Source: Gordionus sp. m RMFG-2023 (Eukaryota; Nematomorpha; Gordioida; Chordodea; Parachordodidae). From it: DNA of 64,000 nucleotides. Every line of letters starts with the position of its first letter. The stretch's first letter is position 1. The notes below the pieces were generated by a model. That model did no database searches and was not told the origin of the DNA. It saw nothing but the letters and a program-made list of their open reading frames with translations. The position numbers were made by a program, and so were the translations under genes. Below are positions 1 through 12,821 of the stretch, piece by piece. The stretch is taken from NCBI RefSeq assembly GCF_954871325.1, contig NC_088776.1, positions 61,156,954-61,220,953 of the forward strand. Direction: 5' to 3'.

Positions 1-257
1 AAGGCTTAAACTTTATTAAAAAGTATTATTAGTTTTTTTATGTCTAATCATTAGCTACTCTCCTTTTTGATTTTAATATTAGATATACAAGTATGTGAAA
101 AAAATAATCCCTGTAATCTATTTAAAATCGAGTTTAAGATATCTAAAGGGTTATTGCTTGCAATTTTTATTTTTATAGTAAATAGTAGCCAGAACCCATA
201 GTAAAACTTATTTTGGATTTCTAGTTTTTTAATTTTGATATTCTTAAAAGTTTATTT

Positions 258-412
258 AAAATTTTTTGATTAAATTTTCAATTTTTTGATTAAATTTTCA
301 ATTTTTTGATTAAATTTTCAATTTTTTGTTAAATTTTCAATTTTTTGATTAAATTTTCAATTTTTTGATTAAATTTTCAATTTTTTGATTAAATTTTCAA
401 TTTTTTGTAATT
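258..412. repeat. Tandem repeat, 20-bp unit, about 7.5 copies
   Basis: Unit attttttgattaaattttca repeated, with one unit lacking GA. AT-only apart from one G and one C per unit. Confidence 0.9.
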
Positions 413-493
413 TTCAGATTTTGAAAATTTGGTGATTAAGATTTTATTTTGACAATTACTATTGGTATTTGATTATCATAAATAGTAAATAAA

Positions 494-764
494 ATTTTTT
501 TATTTATTCACTTTTAGCTTTCACCTTTTCTGGTGATAAGCTCCTTCAATATCTCTATCCACTTTATGTTATTCATATTATCTCGTTTATCTAATTTATA
601 CTTCGTCATATTGGCTCTAACTTTATGGCCCCATTGAAGTTTTGGCCTTCCTCTTTTACGTTTACTTATCACTTCCAAACTTTCAACCTTATTTCCTATG
701 TAGTTCATTGACCTTCACATTGTATGCCCATACCACCTAAGTCTGTTTACCATTATCTTAATCT
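494..764 (-). mobile_element. 5'-truncated LINE 3' end with target-site duplication
   Basis: Minus-strand reading gives MVNRLRWYGH, then KRKRGRPKLQW and, at the end, KELITRKGES-stop, the classic C-terminus of non-LTR reverse transcriptases (RLRWxGH … RGRPKxxW). One in-frame stop lies between the two motifs. It is flanked by a 17-bp duplication with one mismatch: cataaatagtaaataaa at 477-493 and cataaatggtaaataaa at 765-781. So this is a short dead-on-arrival insertion made by target-primed reverse transcription. Confidence 0.75.
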
Positions 765-1809
765 CATAAATGGTAAATAAAGTATCGTATAAATAATATT
801 GTCTCGCTGAGGATGACATTACAATCAATATTGTCTTAGAATCTATTATAAAATTTTGACGGATCTAGGTATATCTAAATAATTCCATACAAAAAATTTT
901 TATTTTATGATGTGGTGATAAGAACGATAACACTGTTAGAAATTAAATCAATTCTTTTTTGCATTCAGGGTCTGTATGAGAAGCACATCTATAAGTTGCA
1001 AAAGAATCGAAAAAAATCAACATTTGATAGATTTTATTTTAAAATGACATATAATTTTTTTTATAAATTCTTGAAATAAATATTATTTCTTTTTATGAAA
1101 TTTATGATTATATAAATTACTGTTATCTAATGTATTGAATGCAATATTTCCTGATTCAAATCCTTATTAACAGGTTTAATGTACCAAAACTTTAAAACAT
1201 ATTTATACTTTTTAAAGACTAGTTTTATTGGTTTTTTAGCATTAAAAAATTATCCCCTCTTCCATATCCACATAATTCTTTAATATTTATATTATCTAAA
1301 TTTGTTTCTAATCTATCTTTGACTATTAATAAATTTGGGGTGGTAAATATCTTATATTAAAATAATATTTTAGATGCAATATTCATAAATTCCAGTTTTA
1401 AATACTACTACGGTTAAAAGATTGATAAATAAGGTCTAATAAAATTTTTAATTTTTATAAAATCTTCTATGTCTACACAAACTATGCTGCCCATTCTATA
1501 TTTTTCAAATATTTGAGTTATAAATTATTTGATTCATGAATTGGGTATTGTGTATATTTTCTTACCTTTCTTTGATTTATGAAACTTTGATTTTATTCTT
1601 CCTTTCACATATTTCTATAAAAAATTATTTATGATTTTCACTTGTAAAAGATTTCCTATTTAAAAAGAATCCCTATTTAAAACAATTACTTTTTTATTTA
1701 AGAAAAAACATTATAATTGAAATAAGGCAAAATCTGCGATTTTGCAATTAAAATTTAGATAGTTTTTTTTAAATTTAAATAATTTGTTAAATAATTAAAT
1801 ATTGTGAAG

Positions 1810-2130
1810 ATGAAAATCAAAGATTTATTAGCCGAATTTTTTAAATTTGATGATAAGGGAGATTCAGAATGTAGAATATGTGATTTAGTATTAGCAGGGA
1901 GTCATAATAGCAATTTAATTCGATGAGTATTTAGGTAAAAAACGAAAATCATAAGAAACAAAATCTGATATAAAAGAATATAATGCCAATAAAATTGAAA
2001 GATATTGTAAAAAAAAATCTATTCATATTTCGATGTCAGAAGAAGATTAGACAAATGCTTTAGTTGAGATGGTGACTTTTAATGGCCGCTCTTTTTCAAT
2101 CAGGGTTTCAAATTTTTTTTTAACATTATT
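1810..2130 (+). mobile_element. hAT transposase N-terminal relic with BED-type zinc finger
   Basis: From ATG at 1810: FFKFDDKGDSECRICDLVLA then GSHNSNLIR and a stop. Further on in shifted frames: NALVEMVTFNGRSFSI, the start of the hAT catalytic region (typical VTVNGRPFS). Cys-x2-Cys and His suit a BED finger. At least two stops or frame shifts. Terminal repeats not located. Confidence 0.65.
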
Positions 2131-2902
2131 ACTAATATATTTTAAAAATTTCTAAAAGATTTATAAAAAAATTAATAAAACAAAAATCCTTGCAAAAAGC
2201 CTGCAATATGTGGTTCTAAATTTCCCATATAAAATGTAAAAATAAACATCTAATAATGTTTCCATTTAGCAAAATACATGTAAAATCTAGTTTTGATAGA
2301 TAATCAATTAATGCCGTGCCTAGTCCAAAAAAACATTCTTTTTATAATTTATGCTTACATTGAAAAAATGTTTTAAATCCCATTTATTATTTTGTCCACT
2401 CTTGGTTGTTATTTGTTTGAAAAGATAGAAATTTAAATTATTAATTTGAAGAAAAATTTGCTAAGGGTTAAAATCGGAAAAAATATTTGAATTTTTTAAA
2501 ATTGAAATAGCTTAAATAGAATATGTTAAAAAAAATCATATAAAAATTTTATTATTAGGATCCACATCTACTTTATTTAACTATTAAATAATCCTAACTA
2601 ATATTTATTATTAATAGCGAAGTGAATTTTTAAATAAACGTTTTATTAAAAAAGTATTTCGTGTGATTATAATTTCCAGATAGATAAAATGAATAATAAT
2701 TTTAAATGGAATGAACTAAACAAATATTTACAAAGGAATCACAATTCATTTAACCAAATTAATAAATATTAAATAAAACCTTTAAATAATTCCACAAATA
2801 AAATTCAGGAATTTGTGATGAATAATATAATAGATAGAAATATTGGATTTTCAGCGTTATACTTTTAAAAATAATATATAAAATATTTCAAAAATAAATT
2901 GA

Positions 2903-2905
<3 letters not shown>

Positions 2906-2939
<34 letters not shown>

Positions 2940-2940
2940 A
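2906..2940. repeat. TA dinucleotide microsatellite
   Basis: Uninterrupted TA alternation for about 30 bp after a tatgta start. Confidence 0.9.
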
Positions 2941-3060
2941 ATACTATAAAGAATAAGGAAGAAATAATTATATTTAAAAGAAAAAATTTTAGATGACACT
3001 TATTAAATATTATATTTTTCAAATGAAATTCTTTTAAAGAAAAAGGTAAAGATGTAAGTG

Positions 3061-4131
3061 AATAGGCGTAGCCAGGATTTTTTTAAAGGGGGGGGGGGAA
3101 TTACTGGGGGCTTCGCCTCCAGACACCATTTTGGGTGGCCTTCGGCCGGGTTACCTTAGTCTATATATAGTCATAAAATATTTTTACAAGATAGGAGGTT
3201 AATTTTAATAAAATATATTCAAGTATAAGAAATTTATTTATAAAAAAAGTAGTCATATAGTTGATATTTCTCTATTATATAGAATTAGTTATAAAATACT
3301 GGGTAAAATTCCACTTTTACAGACATATTTGAAAGTTAGATAATATATTACAGTTAATATTTTAACAAATTTTACTAATCAATGCTCTTGATAATAAATA
3401 TAGCAACAATTTGCAATTATTTAACGCCATCTATTTATTTTAAACAAAAATTGATATTTAAAAATATTATTTATATTATTTATCCCACAATGTCTTTAAA
3501 AGATATTTTCTGATGTCATTATCAATATTATATAGCTGTAAAATATATAATTCGCTATATTGGTAAAAATTAATTGATTGTCATATGATAATTGATAAAA
3601 TTAGATATACTGTAAATCTACGATATATAATAATCCACAATTATTGTGCTTTAGTTTTTTTATTTAATTTATTATTTAATTTTATCAATAGTTTTATAAT
3701 TATATTTTATTTTTATTAAGATAAATAAATTAAAATTATTCACTTTATAAGAAATTATATTTGATATATTATATGATTTAGTATTTTTATGGATCTATTA
3801 TTAATAATTATAATACATTTCACTTTTGCCTTAATTTTATCTTTGGCTTATATTCCATTTCTTAATAACATTTTTGGTTCACTTTTTTATATACAAATGC
3901 TTTTGTCCAAAAATGTATAAATTATGTTGAATAGTTTTATAAAATATATCAACTTTTACATTCTTTCTTTCAGATTATTGTTTAAGATATATGAATACAT
4001 TTTTAAGGGTCAGGAAGTGGGGGGAAGACTAATAGAGATATTTTTTATTAGCTTAAAATGATATTCACAAAAAGTGATATTTATGAAGGGGGAGGGAATT
4101 TCCCCTTGCCCCCTCCCTGGCTACGCCTATG
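3061..4131. mobile_element. Non-autonomous hAT element, 1071 bp
   Basis: Terminal inverted repeats AATAGGCGTAGCCAGG and its complement CCTGGCTACGCCTATG, flanked by an 8-bp duplication with one mismatch (tgtaagtg 3053-3060, tgtcagtg 4132-4139). The interior is AT-rich with an 11-G run near the left end and no transposase. A second copy in opposite orientation lies at 38276. Confidence 0.85.
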
Positions 4132-4139
4132 TGTCAGTG

Positions 4140-6400
4140 CAATAATACACTTTAAAAGATGATATTTATTTTTTAAAATATTATGGAAAACTTACCCCCC
4201 ACTACATTATAAGACTAAATATAAATCATAATATATTTCTAAAAGCTTTTGTTGTATTTCACCAAGATGTTTTTTAAACAAATCACCCGATGAAAATTAA
4301 ATATATAAATTTGTTCAAGTTTTAAAAAATAAAAAGTAGGTTTTTTTTTAAATATAAAAATAAAAATTACTTGAGGTTTGCAATGGGTGGGGTTATAAAA
4401 TATTCGCATATGTTTGATGGAATACAAACAAAAAAATGTTAGAAAGCATTTATAAAATGTATAACAAGATCTCTGTATTTTTATAGTTCGAGAGATGATT
4501 GATAAAATAGGGTCAAGAGTGCATTAAAATAACCAATGGGCAGGGTGGGTGGATAAGGGTTAAAACAATTTTTAAAAAAGAGTCAGTAGGTTTGTTGGAT
4601 AAAACCTACTCATTGCAGACCTCTAATCATGATTATGGGTAAACGAATGGAATTTATTGTAGGTCTTACTTGCCAATACTAAAAAAAAAGGTAGAAGTTA
4701 AAAATTTATATATCAAGATAATACAATTTATAGATATAATATGATACTTACACTCTAAAACTGTAGAATAATGTAGGAAAATAAAGTGAAAAATAGATGA
4801 AAAATGAAATATTTGTAAATCTACGTAAACAATATAATAAAATACTTTACATTCTAACATAAAATTTAAAATTTAAATTGATTAGGATTATTTATTAAGT
4901 GTAAATTAATATGATAATGCCCTACCCATAAAAAATTATCCAACCCTTATTAATTGATTATTGGTTTACTACTAGGTTGTTACAGGCTTTTCTCGAATGC
5001 AATTTTTATGCAGACTTCATGGGAACACATGGTAAAAACTGCCTTAAAAATTGTGAAAGACACTGGATTTAGCTCATTATTTAAAAATCAGGTTTTCACA
5101 CCTGATCGCAGCATATAAAACTATAAAATCTATTTCCATAAATTGGCCTAATTTTAGAAGAGGTACCATTACTTTTTAAAGGAATGTATGTGTGGGTCTT
5201 TATTCACTTCAAATGTTAACTCAAACCTTCCAATCGGAAAAATAATAATAATTTTATTGTTAGCCCAGCCAATAATATCAACAAATTACTAGTTTTCTTC
5301 AATTTAGACTAAAGAGGATACTTTACTAAACCAAATAAAACACTTTGCAAACGAGGTTAATAAAATTTTTTTATATTAACTAATAGATGTTTTTGAATAT
5401 TTCTTTTTGGGAATACAATTAACGATTTTTTATTTATCATCCTTAGTCTTAAGTTTATTATCATTTATTTATTTTAATTTAGTTGAATTTTTAATATATT
5501 AATTTTAAGAAATAGAATAATATTTTGGATTTCAAATAAATATTTTAAAAGGATTGACTAGGATTTAGAGATGGATTTGCTTAAAATATTCCACTTGTAA
5601 TTTCATAAGTCAATTTTTGAAATAAAAATTAAATAATTTCAATTTTTTTAAAAAAATTGTTTATTTTCTTCATCTATATTTTTAATATAAATATTTTGAT
5701 ATAATTTATAATATAATGCAATATTTCAAAATCTTTAAAATAATTTAATCGAATACTTTACATTCTAATCCAAACTCTGAAATAAAATATGTTAAGATTA
5801 TACGATATTATAAAATAATAAGATAATAGAAAAAATAACAAATATAACTTCTGTACTAAATTCACATAAGACTGGTCTACTAATGTTAAAGAAAGATGAT
5901 AATTGTTGAACAAGTTAATATTATGAAAGGTATGGAAGGTAGAAGGAATAAAAGTAGTCATAAGATTTGGTGCGGCAGCTATGGGATAGGATTAGGAGGA
6001 GACAGTTTGACTATTATCAATAGATAGAGGAATCAATAAAAAAATACGGTGACACTGACACATTTCAATATAAAATCTATCCTTTATTTTAGAGTGGTCA
6101 AGGACTGGTGGAGTAGAGAATATAAAATAAAAGGACACACATCGAAGACATGTGTAATATTAGCCAAAGTATAACACGTTACTATGTACTAGTAAAGTAG
6201 TAAATCATAAAATCGAGAAAAAAATTGGGAAAATTATTTGTGTTTTTTATTAAACAATTCGGTGTTTTAGAAATAGGCGAATATATACACGAATTCAAAG
6301 TGGTAGAAAATATGGTTATTTAAAATACCAGCCTTTGTTGGAACAAAGAGGAAGACAAATAAAGATTATAATATTATTAGATTGTTGAACATAACACTCT
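4140..6400. other. No gene seen; AT-rich, one hAT-like end
   Basis: Contains ttgcagacctctaatca at about 4612, also found (with changes) near 13157 and 33812, probably the end of a further DNA-element family. The short open frames here lack coding character. Confidence 0.6.
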
Positions 6401-6407
6401 TCTCCCT

Positions 6408-6635
6408 CTAGAATAAAATGTGGGGGGGGGGGCAGAGAGGAAGCTCTTGCAGTGATACAATAATCTTTCCCCCATAATTGGTCGAGGGCGGTAAGCTCGT
6501 AATATTTACATCACCTGGCGTTGGAAAAGGGCAAATAAAATTGTTATTATAATATGATTTATGAAATACTCGATGGGTACGTGCACTTATAAATGAGGCC
6601 CCACCGCAGTCCTGAACCCAAGATGAGTAGGTCAA
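6408..6635 (-). CDS. Possible 3' exon, Pro-rich, unassigned
   Basis: A 75-codon minus-strand frame reading SWVQDCGGASFISARTHRVF, then FICPFPTPGDVNITSLPP, ending LPLCPPPHILF. It contains FPTP G with GTGATG behind it, like the P-G-donor endings of the microexons just upstream in transcript order, so it might be the end of that gene. It overlaps an 11-G run. Composition is G+C-richer than the surroundings. No domain recognised; chance is possible. Confidence 0.25.
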   Translation of the reverse strand: MTYSSWVQDCGGASFISARTHRVFHKSYYNNNFICPFPTPGDVNITSLPPSTNYGGKIIVSLQELPLCPPPHILF

Positions 6636-7110
6636 AAGCCTATCTAAAGAGAAAATGTTAGTAAAAAATTTTTTCTTGCTCTGGGTCTACTAAAAAAAGA
6701 GTTTATTTTTTATAATCATTTTAAAATTTGTATTTGTTTTAATTATACGACATTTATCAAAAATAAACTAAACTAAATTTATGCGTCATATATTATAAGC
6801 ATAATTTTGAATGTGAAAAAAAAAATTAAAATTTTCAATTAGCTTTAATGACTAATACGATAAAAACTTAAAGATTAAGATAATTTTGATTCAGATTCAC
6901 TAACAATTATTTTCATGTAAAATATGATTTTTATCCTATATTAAATTTGTTTTTATAATTATTTTAAAGAGAATGTTTTAATTATTATGTCATCATCATA
7001 AATTTATCTCAAAAAGTGCTTTTTCTTTTTATCTTCTTCTATATTTATTTATATATTTGCTTAATTAAAATATATAGGTAATTTAATTTATCATAAAAAA
7101 ATATTTATAC

Positions 7111-10100
7111 CTGGAACAATTTCTGCTACCACTTGTTAATCATATAAAATAAATTAAAATATTAAAGTAATTTTTGAAAATTCAATCTTAACATATTTTT
7201 TAAAAAAAATTCCATAATAAAAATTATTTAAAAAACAAACTTTAATATGATCAAAATGTATATTAACAAATAATACATTTTTTTTATCTTAAGCTTTCAC
7301 CTTTTTCTGGTGATAAGCTCTCTCTCCACTTTATTATTCATGCTATCAATCTCTTTTTATCTCTGATATCCCCCACCAGAGTTTTCTTATCTTTTCCATT
7401 TGGATCTTCCACAGGAGTATCCCTACCTAGACCATTGTATCTTGATCTTACACAGAAGTATCAATTTCGACAAATATCCCACCGGTGTATTTTTATGGAT
7501 TCCATCTATCATCCTTGAATGGCCCACTAGGTCAGCTAGCCATCTTTCATTTTGGTTTATTGGACAAGCATCCTAGCACCCAGCTGTCCAAGTCTGTCGG
7601 TTACCCGGGTGGCATTTCTCAGTGTCCTTAAACATCAGTACATCAGTCATTAAAGAAAATCCTGAAAATTTTTATGTTCTTAACCAGGAATGAACCTGGG
7701 ACTTTCTGCTTCCAAGCATACATTATAAACCTACTAGGCCACCCCTGCGATTAACAAATAATACATATTATCATATTATTAAAAACGTGTAACATAATTC
7801 ATATTAACAGGAGTGCTTAGTCCTAAACACAGCTTTCGGGAGAGTTGTATTATATTGTATAAATAAAAATTTTAATTGAGGGAATTTATAAAAATTAGAA
7901 AATGATCTTAATTTTGAAAAAAGTTTAGTTGATCGTCAAAAGAATCTTTATTAGATCGTTATCCAACTTTTTATCTTTACGTTTTTACCTTTTCTCTGTG
8001 AGGATCTTTCCTCAGATAGAAATTTAAGCTTCTTCTGAGACTTAGTTTTACGAGGGCTAATCTGATTTAAATAGCCAGTAAATTATTCCTGATAATATAT
8101 ATTCATGAAATAAAATATAATCTGTATATTTTATTTAACAATACTTCAACTGAATACCTTTTATTTTTTCCTTGCAGAATTGCATTAACAAATGGCTTAC
8201 AAAATGAAATTATTTTAAGCCATTTTTTAAATATTATAATATTTATCATAGGAGTGAGATTTCCCAAATGTATTTTTCTTCTTTCTCTAAAACTAAGAGA
8301 GCGGTATAGATTTCATATATTAGAAAATCTTAATAGCCATGAAATATTCATCTATGAACAACTTGCCATAATATAAAAATCTCTGAAAATTTGATTTATC
8401 ACAAGATTTGTCAAATTTGTTGATATTCTTTATAATAATACTATCTATTTATTTCACAGAGTTATAGAAAGAGTTACATCTTGTAATAACAGAAACAGAT
8501 ATCCCATTTAAAAAAATGGCTGCACAGTTTGGATGATGCTCATGGTTAAAATATTTTAGTTTGGACATAATTTACATTTACAAAGTGCAAACTTTATACT
8601 ATAGGTATCTTCATAATGTATAAAATGTTTCATATTAAATCCAAGGCAGGCTTAACTTATCTTCACCTAGAAAAAAATTTAACAACAAAATTTTAAAATA
8701 AAAATGAAGTAATTTGGTGGTTGATGTCAATTAAAAAGTCGGCTTAAATTATTTATTTTTTAATAAAATGTTAAAGTAACGTAACTTATTAAGTTACCGA
8801 TACTCAAAGAAGGAAACGCGTTACGGTTACCTATAGATGATGGTAACCAAGTCTGTTACTTTTTTTACCGTAACTTTATAGCACTATTACCATTCTTCAA
8901 TAAATTTATTTTAAAGTAATATTTCTTATTTATTCTTATTGTCTGTTCTTATATTCTTAATTAGGATAAATAAATAAAATATGTGTTTCATAAAACAAAT
9001 ATACTTACCCGGAGCTACTTCTTCAGCAACTTGTTTAAAAATTTTAATTTATTAAAAAAATTTATTTTGATGATGATACTTTTTATTTATTTAAAAAATG
9101 ATAAAACACTAAAATATTAAAACAAGTATATAAAAATATGTAAAATTACTAAATAAAAATAAATATGTATATTATAAGTATCGAAAACTCTTAAAAGAGC
9201 TAATTAATATGTACCTAAAAAACAAGAATTGTGTTTAAAAATTTCCAGTTGAAGTTTTTGTTTAAGAAATAAAGATTAACGATTTTCGTTTGTTATGTTA
9301 AAAAATTTTTCGTGATAAAGTTTTTAAAAAAAAATATGTAGACTCTGAAAAATTGCCGTTTGTTGATATGACTATTGGCTGAAATATAAAGTTATTTAAT
9401 TTTGAATATTTATTAATTTTTTTATTTTACCCACAAGTAAGAGGGTTTGAATTAATTGATGAAGGAATGGAAGAGACCCAGGTTGTGTCCCAAATAAGGT
9501 ATTTCCCATTAGACCAGGGGGTGCAAGTTAAACCATCGGCTCTGAGGCCGTCTTGTAATGTGAGGATGGTTGGTTCAAGGTTGTTGGGTATTTTAGCCTT
9601 ATTAAAAGCGTTATGGATGATTTTATTAACTGCTTTATGCCGGAGATAACGACCTTAGCTGCGGGTGCCGTTTAGGCCGTGTCTGACGTTAGGTAGAACG
9701 AGTAAGCTGCATTAGTGGCAAGTGTTGTGTAAGTTATCATCCAAGTCTAAATTCTATAGTAACTCTCAGTTGGTCATTGGTTAAGAGATTATATAAAATT
9801 TGGCTAGTAAGTGTTTCGAGCCATTTATGCCCGCCATATTTATCATTGAATTGTAATAGTTGTATATCGCTAATATCGGTAGGAAGATTATTTTGTAATT
9901 TCTTTATTAGGGGTTCGATGATAGATTTGTTAGAGATTTCAGTTAGAAATGTATAACCGTATGGGGTTAGTAGATTTTATCTTTCAATTGCTGCTGTTAG
10001 AAGATCATCATAGAGAGTTATGAATGATGGATCGCAGAATTGAGTGATAGGCGATTTGAGATAAATAGAGATAGGGAAAGTAGTTATAAGGGTATTAAGT

Positions 10101-12821
10101 TGATGCCACCTAGTTTAGCGGGTAATTAGGCTAGGTGCCAATTAAAGTCTGCTAATAAAAGGTTGAGGATCCTTTCTATAAAGGTCTTCTTCAAGCGAAT
10201 ATTGTGTTGAATGAAAAATTTTGAGGAGATGAATAAGGTGGATGTGTGCGAGATTTTAGCAAGATATAAACAATTTTTTAATAAGTAAAAAAGCTGGTGC
10301 GATGGAATGTGGTTGATAAACTTTTCCAAGTTTTGCATCTCAGAAAAGATTTTATCGATAATTTTTCGGATATATTATTATTGAATAATGGGGAGCCCAA
10401 GAGTTGGATCTCTTCTTTTTCTATAATAGTGTAACCTTTAAATAAATCTAAGGAATCTCAAGGTTGAGGAAGAATATTTCAGTTTTAGTTTTGTTTAATT
10501 CTAAACCAATTTTAGAGCATTCTCTTTCGAGGTGGTAAAGGGCTTTGCTAATTTGATGTGGATTTCCACAAAGGGTGCCATTATCTAAGTATATTAGGTT
10601 AAGATCTAGGTCAAAATCAAATGTAAGATCTTCATCATAGGTAAGCAGAAAAGAAAAATCCGAGGGGGTCACCCTCTTGTACTCCATCTTCGGAATATAT
10701 AACGCTACCAATAAAAATGAGGAGAGTGCTATTGTTAGAGCAGATGTCTACGAAGCGCGAGTTTTGGGGGAAAATCATAATAAGATTCAAGTGCCGAGGA
10801 ACGTGATGTATTGAAGGCATTTTTAAAATCGATTTTGCATAAAACGGAGTATATCGGTGTATGTTGAAGGTAGATTCGTAAGCTGTGAGAGGTTTTATCT
10901 ATGGCTCCTTTAGTTTCGCATCCCAATTTGTATTTGCCAAGCAGGGAATGAGCATCGTAAGTTAAATTATTAAGGGAGGTGGTAAGTGAGTTAAAAAAAA
11001 CATTATTAGAATTATGAGATTTTTGAAATGTTATGATGGTCAATAGCCATTCGGATCTGCTGCTAAAAATTTATTAAATTCACTTATTGTTTAGCGAATA
11101 TCTTGGTTTGTAATTTTTAAAGGGGGGGATATTCAGTGGTGGGTTGGTTAAGCTAGTATAAGAGGCATGTGGATGAAGCAGGTTGTCAAGTGGATATCGT
11201 TAGATGGGGCGAATTTTATTTGAGAAGAGTTAATTTTTGTACCGAATATGTCGCCTTTGTTTATTTTTTTAGATATTTTGTTGCATTACTGAAACTTTCA
11301 TTAGAATTATTGGGATTTTTAATGTATTCTAATAGTGTTAAATTTTCCAAAATTTTGAATCTGTCTTTTATTAGGTTAGGTAGTAAGATAGATTTGTTAA
11401 CTTTTATGATTGAGAGGCATTTGAAAGGGAATGCGAAGAGATTATTCCAATGATTTAAATTATCAAATAATTTAGTAAGATGGTCAGTGATCTGGTAATT
11501 AAAGATGGGATGTGTTCTATTGTTGGTATTCTTTTTTTAAGATAAATTCTTCTAGTGATTTGTTATTGACATGAATGTGTTTGGTTTGAGCGTTCTATTA
11601 ATTTTATGCAAATTGTATTAGAACCTGAGCAAGGGAGGGCTCAGGGGTCATGTTTGTATAGATGGTCATCTTTTTTTAAATTAATAAGTTTGAGACAGGT
11701 AGGCAGTTCCTTTCATGCTAATGATGAGAAGATGGTTTTATACCTGAGAAGTTTGTTACTTTGAGTCTAAGGCAAAAACATTGGAGTATGGTTATTTGCT
11801 GGTATGTTGGTATATAACGGTTTTGTTGTAGATGAAATCAGAATAATTAATTATGTATAGTGCATGTGAGTGATGTATTTTTATTTCCAAAAGAATGTTA
11901 TTTTTAATAGTTTGAATTGAGAGTGAGCTTGCTATAAACTCTGAAGCTATAAGTGCAGGTGGTATATAAAAAATTATTTTTCAATCCTTTATATAAGTAT
12001 TGTCAAATTAGTTCTGAATTGGGATTTAGAGTATTTAGGTAATTGGTTGAACTTTTATATAGTTTTTAACTGATTAATATATATATTTAGAACTTAATTG
12101 CATATTAGCCTTAATACAAAAAATGGAAATGTATTTCCTAGAATTCGTCCTTCATTCATAACTTCTTTTTAAAAAAAATATTTAATTTTAAATTAAGTAA
12201 ATTAAAAAACTTTAATATGAACAAAGGTAATATCATATTTATCAGAGACCTCCAATATAATATATCTCTGGAAAATTTTGAACTGTTATAATTTCCGGAA
12301 CATGTACTTTTGGGTTTCCGTTTCATAAATTTATTCCAAAGGAATATCCCTTTCTTTCTCACTCTCTTATTTGTTTTTATATATTTTTCTTAATAAAAAT
12401 AAAATTTAAGTGGCGATTTAATATGTAATAAGAGCTATTCCAAAATCCTTCCCTTTGTAAGACTGTGGTCGAATCCTTATTTTTCAAAAAAAATTATAAT
12501 ACCGGAAATAAATTATTAAGTTTCACAAAATGCCGGGTTAATCATTCAAACTAATTTTAATTTATATTATTTTCCATATAAATCTTAAAAAACAATACCT
12601 ATATTGCTAAATTATATTTAAATGTAATTGATTTCAGGTAAAATAATATTTTATTTCAAAATAAAAATTCGCCCTCGGTTAATGTTTTAAGAAATTCAGA
12701 ATCATCACGGGAGGATTCTAGATTAGTCATTTTCCCAACTTGCCCCCATATATATTTATGTATATATATAGATAATTTTTAATGAAACTAATTTTCCTAC
12801 CAGGAGCAGCAACCTCTTCCA
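7111..12821 (-). CDS. Three 21-nt microexons: 12801-12821, 9009-9029, 7111-7131
   Basis: 12801-12821 encodes V-EEVAAP with donor GTAGGA. 9009-9029 encodes V-AEEVAP with consensus donor GTAAGT. 7111-7131 encodes V-VAEIVP with donor GTATAA. All three start TG or TT after an aag acceptor, so the junction residue is Val. The three are clearly related to one another although their introns are not alignable by eye. An RT relic occupies the intron between the first two. Confidence 0.6.

Noticed and set aside
4190-4202. Possible 6-nt microexon TGGGGG before a GTAAGT donor
   Set aside because: It fits the phase rule and has a perfect donor, but six bases in a G run give no independent support.
9467-9649. 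Plus-strand 60-codon frame
   Set aside because: It is antisense to the endonuclease-like block of the minus-strand LINE relic, which matches the better copy at 49.2 kb.
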